From positions 1-57,151 of the forward strand of contig JADNRV010000305.1 in the NCBI GenBank assembly GCA_015499995.1: a DNA stretch of 57,151 nucleotides, given 5' to 3'. The stretch's first letter is position 1; each line of letters starts with the position of its first letter. Both the position numbers and the translations under genes were made by a program. Below, piece by piece: positions 45,117-56,587 of the stretch. The notes beneath the pieces are model-generated. The model was not told the DNA's origin, searched no databases, and was given only the letters and a program-made list of their open reading frames with translations. Source of the stretch: Flammula alnicola (lineage: Eukaryota > Basidiomycota > Agaricomycetes > Agaricales > Strophariaceae).

Positions 45117-46970
45117 TCAATCCTGATCGATGAGGTCCTCTGCCCCTTTGAATGTAGCGAGCCAATTCTTGATTCCTCCCTTGAGGACATAGGAAGCGGA
45201 GCCGTGTTCGCCCTTATGAGCGTCGAGGTAGTCCTGGTACCTAAACACACAAGTTAATTTCGATGAGCGGATGACCATTTTATATTGACCCAAGGAGAGA
45301 AGGTAGATGGAGAAACTTACCATCCGGCACACCTCGGGCCCCTGCCATTCGAGCTCTGACAATAAAATATAACTCTTGGTGTATCCTTAAACTCCGCAAA
45401 GAACGAAGGCAGATCGTCGTAGAACGTCTGTGCGTGCCAGTTGTGGCTTCCACGCACATGGCCTCCCTATAACACGCACATAGATCAGTACAACTATATA
45501 TAAGGCATATGCGACACTGCGAGATCCAAGGTTCGAGAGAAAATACGTACAGCATGGTCGCTCCGCCGCACATCAACGACCGCAAAATCTCTGGGCGTCG
45601 CAGGGTCCGGATGCGCACGGATGAGCGCCACGACTTCCTCCGCGCTCACACTCGACGGGGCCGATTTGACGGTCGGGTACGCATCCCACCAACGCAGAAG
45701 AGCGGTGGGCGGATTGGTACTAGGTATTACGCCATCTTTCAGGGCGAAGATCTGATATGACGCCACCCACTCGTTGATGTCGTATGTGGGTTTGGATACG
45801 GGGACGCCGGCGGGTAGGGGCGTGCAGCAGGACTGGACTATTGCTTGAGAGTCGGTAGAAGTGATTTGGTAGTATACTGAGAGATCGTTCTTGGTGTCGA
45901 CGAAGAGGACGTCTGGGTAGGGTTAAATTAGGAGATGCTTGTTAATCCAGAAGATATGGTGGTGTATCGTGAATGACGTACTAGAGAGCCCTGCATCCTT
46001 CAGGAGGGCTTTATATTCGTCGACGAGTATAGCGCCGGCGATGCATCCTACGTAGGCTGCTAGATCGTTCTTGATATTGTCTGGAAGCGGTTTCTTTGCC
46101 ACGATCTGAAAATGACATCCATTAATCAGGATCTCGGGTCAAAAATTCAAGAGACAATCGCATTGTACTCACATCATCCAGCACGATCCTCCCACCGGGC
46201 TTCAGGATGCGATGTACCTCCTTCAACAAGCTGGCCTTTCCCTCGAGCGGTAAAAGGTTAACGACGCAGTTCGATAATACACAATCTACCGATTCTGGCT
46301 CGATGGGCAGAGGTTCGGTAAGGGCAGCCCTGACGAAGGCGACGTGTGGAGGCTTCAAGCCTTTCTTCGCTGCGTTCGCACGAGCGAGGATTATCATGTC
46401 CTTTGTTTTGTCGATCAGCGAATAGGAATAACAAAATAAAAGGATGCATGAAGTACAAACCTCAGATATATCCAACCCGATGGCTTTACCTGTTGGCCCG
46501 ACCTTGTCAGCAGCGAGGAAGACGTCGATACCTCCTCCTGATCCTAGGTCAACGATGGTTTCTCCCTACCGAGAAATACACGTCATCAGCAATGAGCATC
46601 TAAGAATTCATGAAAATTGAACGTAGCAGCAAACCTCTTTAATAGTCGCAGTTGCAACTGGGTTCCCGCAGCTCAATCCCATGTGTGATCCCTCTGGGAC
46701 CGTGTTCAGCTCTTCCTCAGTATATCCGAAGGCCTCTGCGACGGTCTTTGCATCTATAGAGATATCGTCAATAAATATTTTTCTAGGAGATGTCCAATTG
46801 AGAGAAGGCGTATTACAAGTAGCGGTGACACCCTCTCGTGCTCGCGCACTGTAAGCAGCGTCGACAATTCCAACAAGTTTATCGGAAGAAGTTGAAGTAG
46901 GTGGTGGGGCCGCTACGGTGGCAGCATTGGAGGGTCGTACGTCTTGGCTCTGACAGCAGGTAGAAGGCAT
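45117..46970 (-). CDS. Arsenite methyltransferase fused to a Cdc25/Acr2-like rhodanese domain
   Basis: The N-terminal part is a SAM-dependent ArsM/AS3MT-type methyltransferase that would methylate As(III). It has an early [18 protein letters not shown], the SAM loop [72 protein letters not shown] and [17 protein letters not shown]. The three family cysteines (SCGNP, SNCVVN, GCIAGA) are present, and QSCCTPLP supplies the C-terminal pair. After a linker, a rhodanese domain follows: [20 protein letters not shown], then [20 protein letters not shown] with a Cys-x5-Arg loop like Cdc25/Acr2 arsenate reductases, ending [18 protein letters not shown]. About six introns; the frame is continuous. The fusion could reduce arsenate and methylate the product in one polypeptide. 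That coupling is inference. The missing His before Cys (Tyr here) is a difference from Acr2p. Confidence 0.9.
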
Positions 46971-48175
46971 TTTGGATGTAGGAGATATGGGAGGAATTGG
47001 TAAGTACCAAAATCCAATGTCATGGCGGGCCTGGAGTACTGAGGCTCGAATTTGACTGCGAATTTGAAATTGTCTTACCCAGTTACGTAATGTATCGCCA
47101 ACGCGTCACATGCTCTGCAGTTACCACGTGCCACATCGCGTCAGCATTTCTGATTGAAATTCGGAATTCCATTGTCAATTCCGACGTGCACTGTCGGTGG
47201 TGTGCTGCCATAGGCTCTTCCAATGACATTCCATATCGATTATCTAATTCCTGGCAGCTTTCATTGTCTCCAACTCCCTTCTTATGCTCATCTCCGGCGG
47301 ACATACAGGCTTTTGACGACAGCAAAAATACCCCTCCAGCTATGCATCGTATTCCTTATCTCGTGCTCTGCTTTTATTGGCTTGGATTCCGAAAACTATC
47401 GTCCTCTTCATGGTGTCCACCAGGTCAACGTTGCAACCCTCATATGTCCCGAGGGTCCTGCTCGGTCACCAGTCTTTCCCCTTCTCCATAAACGATATAC
47501 ATTTCGGGAGTGTTTTCAATCTTCCGGCCGCCATGGAACACGTTTTTCACTTTGAATCGGCATCATGGTCTTCCTGTGGGTGCTCGTACACGGTAAAGTG
47601 GGTATCATCGCTCGCCATTTCTATGTTCAATGCGTCCTGCTGGAACATGTTCTAGTCTCTCTTATTGTTCTCCCATCCCTAGCTTCAAGATCGTTATTCA
47701 TTGTATCGTTGTGGTCTGGACTTTCTGGGGACCTCGGGAGAAATGCTGTGGATGATGAGGACCCTGTGGATGTCGTTAGTGCAGGTGAATTCGCCGGAGA
47801 GCTACGTAACTTCTACATCTTCCCTGGTGAATAAACAATTGAACTTCGTTAAAATAGTTTAGAAGCCGATGTGTCACGATAGTAAAGGCTGGCCTTAGCC
47901 AACCCTGGTCCAATTATAAAATTGCTGCGCGTCTGTCCCAGTCACCGGACTGTCCGTTACACTCGGTGTGCACACAGTCAGGAGGCCTCCGATATATTCG
48001 TCATATCCGGCATACCACTTCACTAAACGCTATATGTACTTCTTATAAGATATGGAAGGTTAGTTACTTACCGGGTCCATCGAACCTGTTTGGGCGCGGC
48101 AATATTCCTGAGGGTTCAATCGGATGACTATCTGCTATATGCCGCCATATGGTACGATACCCTCCATGACCCTGG
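46971..48175. other. Intergenic with unsupported open frames
   Basis: Divergent promoter region between the arsenic protein and the P450. Open plus-strand frames at 46997-47491, 47223-47555 and 47565-47834 include hydrophobic stretches (LQLCIVFLISCSAF). They do not form a convincing spliced protein or match a known family. A decayed membrane-protein gene is possible. Confidence 0.35.
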
Positions 48176-48182
48176 TATAAAA
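48176..48182 (+). promoter_or_regulatory. TATA box of the P450 gene
   Basis: TATAAAA lies about 67 bp upstream of the ATG at 48249. Confidence 0.65.
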
Positions 48183-48248
48183 GACAAAGAATTGACAGGT
48201 TCAGTCGATAGACGCTCCATCGTTCCATAGACTCATCGGCCTGTTACG

Positions 48249-50437
48249 ATGTTCCGCGAGGAAGATATAGCCGCTATCTTGCTTGTGTCTTTCTGTGCGT
48301 ATCTCATATACCAACGAACATATTCTGGAAGAATCTACCCACCTGGGCCGAAAGGATGGCCCATCATAGGCAATCTGTTTGACATTCCTAAGGCGTTGGC
48401 ATATAAAACATATGCTCAATGGTCGAAAGAATTAGGTGAGTGCAAAAGAAAGTCGATTATGTTCACGCCAGAACCATCTGAACTCTGCCATAGGGTCGGA
48501 CATCCTCTATTTGAACGCAGCCGGCACACCTATAGTCGTCCTGAATTCAATTGAGGCCGCCAATGACTTGTTTGAGAAGCGTTCTTCGATCTACTCAAAT
48601 CGGTAAGCGCTGTCTGATTTCGTTACGCTGCTTGCTTGTCTCAATAGTGATTTTTTGCCTCAGGCCGCATCTGACAATGGCTAGCGAACTGTATATCCTT
48701 CCTTTTGTCACGTATCATAAGCTGAGCGCCCTTTAGGTTGGAAGGGACGCGATTCATTGCCTTGATGCCTTATGGTGAGGCCTGGCGTGAAGCGCGTCGA
48801 CTCATGCAAAAGTACATCTCTCCATCGGATCAGGCTATTTACCAAACAAGAGAGGTGGAATTCGTGCGCAAATTCCTTCTACCGAACCTGCTCGATACTC
48901 CTCAAAATTTCTCAGAACACATTCGCAAGTGAGTCCAAATTCAGCGATCATATCAAGTAATGCCCGCTACAGCAACAAATTTCAGTGCCGTTGGAGCCAG
49001 TATAATCTCGCTTGCATATGGCCTTCCTATACGCCGTTTAAACGACCCGTGGATACAGCTCGCAGAAGAAGGGATGGCCACAATAACTAGTGGCGTCGTT
49101 CCAGGAAAATACTTCGTAGATGCGATCCCGGCAATGAAATATATACCTGAATGGTTCCCCGGAGCAACGTTCCAGAAAGAAGCACGAGAAGGACGACAAC
49201 GCATGCGACATTTCTTCAGCGCTCCATTTCAGGCTGCGAAACAGGCAATAGTGAGTAAATCACCTACACGATTAGAGGAGGTCCAAAGTCAGCTAAATAT
49301 CTGTATGCATCACATAGTCTCAAGGAGTCGCCAAGAGCTCCTTCGTCTCTGAGTCCCTCGAGGCAATGGGAAGTGATCGCGATTCTCAACGAAAGCAACT
49401 GGTAATTGAGAACATAGGTGGGATGTATATTGCAGGTGCGCGCACAATTTGTCGTGTTCCTAGCATCAACTGACGCTCACACAGGCGGTACGGACTCGAC
49501 CGTCGCGGGACTTAGCAGCTTTTTGCTCGCCATGGTTTGCAATCCGGAAATACAATACAAAGCTCAGAAAGAAATCGAAAAGGTTGTCGGTACGAGTCGC
49601 CTTCCAGCTTTTCATGATAAGCCCCGTATGCCCTATCTCGCTGCCGTGCTTAAAGAGGTCCTTCGGTTGGTACCTTTTCATTCCCGTGACGTAAATAAAC
49701 AGGCTTATATGTTTCAAAGGTGGCAACCAATCGTTCCTCAAGGTATGTAACAGGTAGTACTGTCTTTCCTGGCCTTCTTCGCTCACTTGGTTCGTCATTT
49801 AACGAAACAGGTAATGCTCATACATCGACGCAAGACGACATATATCGAGGTTATTACATCCCCAAGGGCACCATTGTCATTGCAAATGCTTGGTTGGGTC
49901 TTCAAGTTTACTCTCCATGAATATGTTATATGCTTACTACTGTCCATTAGGGCAATGTTAAACGATGAAAAGATCTTTTCGAACCCCTCCCTCTTTAACC
50001 CAGAGCGCTTCCTAAGGAACGGAGAGCTGGATTTCGACGCACCAGACCCAGATGAAGTCGCGAGCTTTGGCTTTGGAAGACGGTTAGTAGCTCGTTCAAA
50101 CCGTGGACTGAATACTTATCCCTTTGTTTCGACATCTTGTTCAGGATATGTCCCGGAGGGCACATCGGATTGTCATCTTTCTGGATTACTGCTGCGTCGA
50201 TTCTTGCCTGCTTCAATATTTCGAAAGCTGTGGACGAACATGGCAATGAGATCCATCCCAAAGTTGAATATAGTGGTAAAACTGTTGTTGCGTAAGTTAA
50301 GGCTCACGGTGTGTTACTCCATACGCTGAACTTCCTACAGTCACCCAGAACCTTTCCAATGCACCTTCACCCCACGTTCTAAGGAAGCGGAGGCTCTTAT
50401 TCACGCAGAATTTGACGGCAGCTCTGATTTCATTTGA
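48249..50437 (+). CDS. Cytochrome P450 monooxygenase
   Basis: This is a microsomal P450. The N-terminal anchor MFREEDIAAILLVSFCAYLI precedes a proline-rich hinge YPPGPKGWPIIGNLFDIPKA. The spliced core gives LYLNAAGTPIVVLNSIEAAN, PYGEAWREARRLMQKYISP, helix I AGGTDSTVAGLSSFLLAM (A/G-G-x-D/S-T type), ExxR in LAAVLKEVLRWQPIVPQG, FNPERF, and the haem loop FGFGRRICPGGHIG with the Cys ligand. It ends SKEAEALIHAEFDGSSDFI. About nine short introns all give good junctions, and the length (about 510 aa) is normal. The loop spelling and PPGPKG hinge resemble mushroom P450s annotated as O-methylsterigmatocystin-oxidoreductase-like, a broad group with unknown substrates. No lesion is visible. The TATA box is upstream. 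Confidence 0.93.
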
Positions 50438-51104
50438 AGCAGAAAGTGAATCAGATTTCTTCATTGTCGTTAAATAATATGTAGTCATTAATATAATCAG
50501 TATAGCACCGGGCCTTTGTTGTTACGATTTCGAAAGAAATGAGCAAGGCTAACATGTGGCCAAAATCCAGGGACTGCACGAGGTAGGCTCTCTTAGCTAC
50601 ACAAGGCCAAACACCAACTATGCATTCACGTTTCCTTTTCCTAAAATTTCTTTCCTCTTGCTGTCTCGTGAATCTCTTCTCTAGAAATTTTCTTAATATC
50701 ATTCCTAACTCCAGGCGGCCAGTAATAATGTTTTGTGCATCTCCGGTCTTCAGCAACCCGCAATCTACAGAGAAACATGGCAGGAAGCCGTACCCAACCT
50801 TCTACGTACCAAGAATTCGCGTGAGAGACGCTGTATTTCGTTTCTGACGCGATTTTCGCGTGCAATGCACGAACAGGTGAGTGAATATTAATAAATCACG
50901 TAATGTATAAAAATCTGAGAGAAACGAGTCGTAGCCATACACGATGTGTATCAACAACTCTAATGACCCGCGACAGAATCTTGATTGAACGACAGAATCC
51001 TCCGACCATAGGCATATGGAGGACGCAATTGGCGAAGGAGATCCGGTCCTGGAGACTGCGGTTGAAGTAGCAACGGAGATGGACAGGCCGAAGAGTAGAA
51101 GACC
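50438..51104. other. Intergenic, nothing recognised
   Basis: 3' flank of the P450. Short open frames only. Confidence 0.4.
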
Positions 51105-51260
51105 AGGTTTTATGGCCTTTTCGGCCAGTATTGCCTTCGCATCCTTCGGTGCGCTATCGAGAATACTCTGTTTTTCCTTATGTTAATAACCTCAATGTCA
51201 TCGTTTTAGGATTCCATCTATCCTTCCTCGAAGATGTGAAGACTCCCACATAAACGCCTC
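51105..51260 (+). pseudogene. Exon-intron relic of a seven-transmembrane protein gene
   Basis: FMAFSASIAFASFG, followed by an intron-like TTCGGTGCGCTATCGAGAATACTC...TTTTAG, parallels the 26265-26350 junction of the membrane-protein gene (CVVAFPAMIILASFG, then TTCGGTACGATATCAAGAATG...TATAG). Similarity fades on both sides. It seems to be a small fragment of a related gene, not expressed on its own. Confidence 0.5.
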
Positions 51261-51325
51261 CACTGCTGAGAACGAAAGACGTGTATTGCATAACATCCAT
51301 TGATATGCAAAGGTCGGATTATATC

Positions 51326-52156
51326 TCAAATGACAGTTTCATATGGTGCTAAGCTCTCGCAAAGAGTTTTCCAAATCCCTCCCTGCCAAGACATGATATC
51401 CGTCCACTCTTTGCTATCCCGTCCAAATATATTTCGAAACCATGCCATCTGTCCGCCAACGACTAAATCTGCCCAAGACAGCGTTTCTCCCATCAAGAAG
51501 GGCCCCTTTCCACCGTTCTTCGAGTACCACACTGCGATCTCTCCAAGCCCACGTTCAACTTTTGCCCATTCCTTTGTAGCATCCTCGCCTTTCGGTGCGA
51601 TATCTTCCATTTTCTTTCCGTGCGACTTCTCCCTCTTCTCCCTAGTCCGGCGGTAGAATTCTTCGCTGACTGGGTTGAATCTGGAGCATGCAGCAGGGAT
51701 GACGAAGTTCCAAATGGCTCTGACTTTCGAGTTTAACGCATTTTCGAACTCCATTTGCAGACCCAATGTGTTGTGAGGGAACACTGATGGCATATTGGGG
51801 TATTGCTTCTCGAGGTACTCCGCGATAGGGATCGAGTCCGCCATGTACACGCCTGTAGATGGGTCGTGGATAGCGGGGAGAGTGTAGTAAGTGTTTCCGT
51901 CGCGCATTGTGCCAGTTGGGGCAATGCCGAGCTTCTGACAATGAGCTGCGATGTCTGGGTATTCGACCCATTCCGTTTTGTAAGGGATGCGCTTGAAATT
52001 CAAGCAATACCTGTGGTTAGACCGTTTATTAACGCCACGCATTCATGGACGCTCAAGTCAGAATTGGGCTGTCGACACTGACCTTACTTTCCATGTATTA
52101 GGAGACCAAGCAATCCCCGGAACGGTGGAAGGGATATCGTAGAAGATGATGGTCAT
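51326..52156 (-). CDS. Glutathione S-transferase, fungal GSTFuA / beta-etherase-like
   Basis: Two exons. Exon 1 (52156 to about 52080) encodes MTIIFYDIPSTVPGIAWSPN and TWKVR, and exon 2 (52017-51326) continues YCLNFKRIPYKTEWVEYPDI. The thioredoxin-fold N-terminal domain includes YYTLPAIHDPSTGVYMADSI, whose DSIPIAEYLEKQYP is the glutathione-binding region. The all-helical C-terminal domain includes GKGPFLMGETLSWADLVVGG, with the conserved SWADL/N-cap motif, and ends LCESLAPYETVI. At about 253 aa it matches the LigE-like GSTFuA class, which in white-rot fungi conjugates glutathione or binds wood-derived aromatics. A TATA-like TATATATT lies about 80 bp upstream (near 52236). A decayed duplicate follows upstream at about 52590. 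Confidence 0.93.
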
Positions 52157-52589
52157 CGTTGCGGTGTGAGATATCTAGAAATGTGCATCTCAACTATATT
52201 TTAACTTCGCAACTATACTTAGAATTCTTGGGGCAAATATATACAGTGAAAAATCCAAGCGCCACAAGCATGTGCAAGTTCTCGCGTCTGCTTCAGCTCA
52301 CTGTACGGTCGTTCAGAACTGACTGATGTCAATTACCTTGCTTGTAAGCAGCGATAGTTACTTATACCGATATCTAATCTATTCCTCACAAGATAACTTC
52401 CTACTTTTTCAGATCGTGGATAACATTCTTCCAGCGTCCTTCATGCCACGGGCTGATGTTGGGCAATGAGGAAAACGAATGTGTATTTGTGAGGGAAAGA
52501 GACAAAGAAGGTAAAGTGCATGATCTACCGAAAGCGAGAAAACCGCCCACATGTCTACATACAACGAAGTGGCTCGCGCATCGAGACGG

Positions 52590-52760
52590 TCACGGGAATG
52601 AATCCCAGCAGCTGATATCCATCCACTGCTGACCATTTTCTCCCCAAATAATCTTCGGCCAAGTCAAATATGTCCCCATGACAAAATCCGCCCAGGACGC
52701 CGTATCGCGCCCTTCAAGCTCAAGGTCGGTCCACCGTGACCACTCTTCGCATAAGTACTA
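52590..52760 (-). pseudogene. Relic of a second glutathione S-transferase
   Basis: The minus strand reads YAKSGHGGP in one frame, then EGRDTASWADFVMGTYLTWP and GENGQQWMDISCWD in another. These parallel YSKNGGKGP, LMGETLSWADLVVGGQMAWF and GRDSKEWTDIMSWQ of the intact GST next door. A frameshift and a downstream stop break it, and the N-terminal half is not recognisable. Probably a decayed tandem duplicate. Confidence 0.7.
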
Positions 52761-52769
52761 GGTGTCAAC

Positions 52770-53357
52770 TTTTTCTAGACTGCCTTTGTACGAGATAGCA
52801 GAATATGTGTAGAGCGAGAAATTTAGCACAACAGATAGCGATCCTGAATTCGTCAGGATGATGGGATTATAAGCATTTACTTGGGTCGATTACCATGATG
52901 GGCGACTGTCAGCCGGGCCGCTCGGCTCGTCGACTCGGCACAATCCGCGGCAAGTTTGCTCACCGTGTGATACTGGGGATGCAACAAAAGAGCAGGCGTC
53001 GGCGAGAACAAGGGTCGAGGGAACAAAAGAGCGTTGTGGGCGCATAGCAAGCAACGGCGAATAATAAGCACAGCCTGGGAACAATCGCAAACGTTAAGCG
53101 CCTATCGTTGCCGTGGACACCCTCACTTGTTGTCGTCGGCAACGGCTGGCAACGGTCATGTTGTAACTTGTAAGTATTGTAGTTTTACAAGAGGCGAGTG
53201 TTGCGGAGTATCGAGGACTGGATTGTCGTGTTGCTATGAATTTCACTCGTACCGGGCGTATATAACACGCACCAAAAGGTTATTTGGAGGTCCATCAATA
53301 TCCATCCCTGACGCAGTTCGTTGCTTGATTCAATTAGGACGCAAAAGGTTTACTAAA
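52770..53357. other. Intergenic, nothing recognised
   Basis: Several overlapping short frames on both strands. It likely contains the promoter of the DUF6699 gene. No clear TATA box. Confidence 0.4.
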
Positions 53358-54713
53358 ATGACCCTTCCGAACCCGGCATCCCACTTCCATCCTTACCGAC
53401 AACCCACCTACAGTCAGTCTTCGAATTACGACTACAGCTCCTTCCTAGAATCGCCTTACGTCCTGACTCCCTTACAACCTTCGCACCGCGTCAACACGCC
53501 TTCAAGTTTCCGGTCACCAGCACGTACGTCTTTGACGCGCATCTTTGTTTCACCATCTTGCTGATATTATCTATTTCTTGAAGCAAGGCCAAAGAAAAGA
53601 GTGAGGTTTTACATACGTGACGAACACATCCCCCAAAGTCCGAGAGTGGACCGCAACGCACTGAGAGACATAATCTACAATGGAAGCAGCTATCCAAGCC
53701 CAAACACTGGCAGAAGACGTCGGAGAGCCGCCACACCGGGTCAAAATATACCTCAAGGACTGAACCTTGACGACCTGAGGGAGTTCCTTTATAATGGGAG
53801 CCCGGCCCAGGCTTCGAGCCGGTACCCAGGTGGAACTAGAGACCAAGAAAATTCGCCATGGCACGGTATGCGCACGCCGCGGATTCGAACTGTCCCACTA
53901 CCGGATGATAATGAGCCCGTCTTGCCTTTCGGTCATATGCCTCCATTGGCACAGAATACAAGCTTAAGAAATTCCGAGAATGGCTGCTCCGCATCGCCGG
54001 CAAGCAAGAAACGCTCTGCCGGGTCGGACTCATCTCCCTCCTCTTCAGGCAGCTCCTCTTCAGGTCGCTCCTCTTCAGGTAGCTCTGTCGCCGGGATCGA
54101 CTGCTCGCCCTTACGCCCTGCGTCCCAATCACCCGTCGTGGTGCGCGGCGCGCCGACGCTATTAATCCACGAGCTCACGAACGAGAGCAGACTAGATTGG
54201 GATATCCGCCTGCTACCCTGCGCTGCATCGCTCCTCCCTTGGGATTCGCACCGTGTCGCTCCATACACGCGTCCCAACTTGCATGTACCAGCTCTTTGCG
54301 CGGAGACCAGGAGTGCTACTATATCCTTCGATGGTGACATATTCGAACCTTTCAGGACGGCCTGGGGTAACATCGTCGTCAAACCTAGCTCTGCGCAGTC
54401 AAGTCCATTGACAGAGACGAGCAGTGTGAATTCCCAAAGCGAGCCGATCACGCTTCTCGATATCCTGGACGCGATATATCGCTATTTCCATGAACGCCTC
54501 TCCGCAGAGGAAGTGGCTATATGCACTTCCACCCCGGCCAAAAAAGCGCAGCTTAAAGCAGCGTGGAGAATGCGGCGTTCGCATAATGGGCCCTATCAAG
54601 ACCGAGATTATTATCGCAGAGTCGACCTGCTGGGCGATACCTTCAAATTCCGCAAGCTCAAAGTGGACATGATTGCGGGCAGCTGGTGTCATCTCCACTT
54701 GAGGCTTTGGTGA
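53358..54713 (+). CDS. DUF6699-domain protein
   Basis: Starts MTLPNPASHFHPYRQPTYSQ. One intron (53528-53585 or so, GTACGT donor) links PSSFRSPA to RPKKRVRFYIRDEHIPQSPR. The N-terminal 230 residues are disordered and Ser/Pro/Arg-rich, with two similar words LRDIIYNGS and LREFLYNGS (a short internal repeat) and a Ser/Gly tract (SSPSSSGSSSSGRSSSGSS). The C-terminal domain reads LTNESRLDWDIRLLPCAASL, ATISFDGDIFEPFRTAWGNI and ITLLDILDAIYRYFHERLSA, matching the fungal DUF6699 pattern (W-D-hydrophobic-R ... P, then a TLxDxLxxIYxxL helix). It ends WCHLHLRLW. Function of this family is unknown to me. The reading is intact. Confidence 0.78.
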
Positions 54714-55816
54714 TGCAAAAAGAATTATTGTTTCGTTCGAGTTACTCATATCCTGCACTAATACCTGTTATCGCGAACACTGCCATGTTGTATATTATTT
54801 CGGGTAATTTTCGCTTGATGGAATAAATTATCTGTATTTTAGCAGTCATTTTGTATTGTATTCGCATCCACTAAATATACATGTCTTAAGCAATCACAAG
54901 CTCTCGAGCTCAATCTTGGCCCAATGTTAAGGATCTCCCCTCTATCGGAGACTCTCTACCATCCGGGGACCCATATTACCCACCATCGAAGTTCCAGTGT
55001 TCCAATGTTCAAATATCCATTCTTTCTTCATAAAGCAGAGGATCAATTTCATTCGTCGTCCGCTTTATTAGCTACAATTGCACGGTGCTCATCTCCACCA
55101 TTTCGTTTTTCGTTATGCCTTGTCTTGCTGCTTTGAAAATTGTTCTTTACGCACAAGATAACTCTTCTAGAATAAATCATACTTGTGATTCTTCGTTTTT
55201 GTTCTAACTGTGGTTATGCGACTCAGTTGTAAGCCCATTCATTTGTATGCTTTGTTAACAACAAAAATACGGGATAGTAACCACTGGAACCGTAACCAGC
55301 TCGAATACACCCAGAAGGAATTTGGCGAGAGGGAATTTCAATTTTCAGGGAAACAAGGGCACGGACTTGGCAGGGACTCAGACTCGACGGGAGATGCCGG
55401 GCGGAAGTTGGACGGAACAACCTGGTGTGTCTCTCTTTTCGAGCTCGACAACGTCGATGGAACAAGTCCCTCTGCCCGAAGTTAGCGCTTTAGCGCTTTC
55501 GCACTTACAAGCACTCATGGTTCGCACTCAGACTGCCGCACAGCATTTCGCATGCCTTTGCCGCTTGGACCTCTCCTCGAGCATTTCTTTCTTAGTGTCC
55601 CGTATCGCATGGGCCGCTTCATCTGGTGGTCTTGTTATGGGTTTAATTGTCGCCTTCTACCCGTCGGTAGGCCGCGTGCTTGTTTCCTAGGCCTTTTGTT
55701 ACTGAATCCTATAGGGACAATAACCAGGCTGTGCACAATTTGTAGGCACTTGCAGTGTACGCGCATGGGCCACAAGCAATTCCATATTCGTCGTTACCAG
55801 GGGAGCCGCAGAATCA
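54714..55816. other. Intergenic with a doubtful 122-codon frame
   Basis: An open plus-strand frame at 55322-55690 starts MARGNFNFQGNKGTDLAGTQ and has a hydrophobic end (GGLVMGLIVAFYPSVGRVLV). It has no recognisable domain and overlaps other frames, so I do not call it a gene. Confidence 0.35.
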
Positions 55817-55823
55817 TATAAAG
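55817..55823 (+). promoter_or_regulatory. TATA box of the PPxY protein gene
   Basis: TATAAAG lies 57 bp upstream of the ATG at 55874. Confidence 0.55.
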
Positions 55824-55873
55824 GCGCACATCTTTCCACCTGAAATATTATCGCATCTCTCACCTCACTCACC

Positions 55874-56587
55874 ATGTCACCAAATTCTTCTCAATCTGAT
55901 TCCTCTGCCTTTTCGGCTTCACGCTTCATTCGAAGGCTTTCCCATCGCAATGTGGAGGTGCCCCACACGTCTCAAGAAACCAGGGCAGAAAATTCCCGAA
56001 CTGGTTTAGAAGATAGACTTCGTGATGCTTTCCAAAGCCTCGCCACTGTAACGGCAGACATATCCCGTTCCATTCGTGACGCTGGTTCATCAGATCCTCC
56101 CCCTCCGTACGAAGACACCCCTGCTTACGAGGCTATTACCAACTCAGCTGCTGGCGGCTGTGCCGCAAGCGGTGGCCATGCGTCTGCTGCTACAGCGTCT
56201 ACTCCTTCTGCCGACAATGCCTCTCGTCCTTCGACTCTCAGTCCGCCACCCACACACCGTTTGAGAGACTCCCATGAGCAGACGCTTCTGCCACGAAGCT
56301 TTGTTGCTGCTGAAAACGGAACTGTGATCCTCGAATCGTACTTGGACGTAGCCCCTCATACCCCTGCTGCGGCTCGAACTGGTTTCTCGTCCTCGTCATC
56401 TGCAAGAGCGAGTGCAGATACTCAACGCTACACGTCCTCTTCCTCTTCCGTTGTTGTTGATGAAAAGGGGAACGAGGCAATCGTCAACATCAATATGCGC
56501 GGTGCGACTCGCGCTGAAATGGCGAGGGTCTATAACCGCCATAACCTGCAGGTTGTTTTAGATCCACCGACTACGAAACGAGGATGA
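55874..56587 (+). CDS. Small Ser-rich protein with a PPxY motif
   Basis: Intronless 237-codon frame starting MSPNSSQSDSSAFSASRFIR. It is mostly low-complexity Ser/Ala/Thr. A PPPPYEDTPAYEAI segment (PPPPY at residues 75-79) is a potential ligand for WW domains such as Rsp5-type ubiquitin ligases. The C-terminal 60 residues are more ordered in appearance: SSVVVDEKGNEAIVNINMRG, then ATRAEMARVYNRHNLQVVLD. No transmembrane segment or signal peptide. The TATA box and codon pattern support a real gene, but the absence of introns and of a known domain leave doubt. Role unknown; a ubiquitin-ligase adaptor is only a guess from the motif. Confidence 0.62.
   Translation: MSPNSSQSDSSAFSASRFIRRLSHRNVEVPHTSQETRAENSRTGLEDRLRDAFQSLATVTADISRSIRDAGSSDPPPPYEDTPAYEAITNSAAGGCAASGGHASAATASTPSADNASRPSTLSPPPTHRLRDSHEQTLLPRSFVAAENGTVILESYLDVAPHTPAAARTGFSSSSSARASADTQRYTSSSSSVVVDEKGNEAIVNINMRGATRAEMARVYNRHNLQVVLDPPTTKRG

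Noticed and set aside
46997..47834. A spliced membrane-protein gene upstream of the P450
   Set aside because: The hydrophobic frames could not be joined into a consistent protein and match no family I know.
45117..52156. Secondary-metabolite gene cluster (methyltransferase, P450, GST)
   Set aside because: No backbone enzyme (PKS, NRPS, terpene synthase) is present. The methyltransferase is arsenic-type and the GST is detoxification-type.
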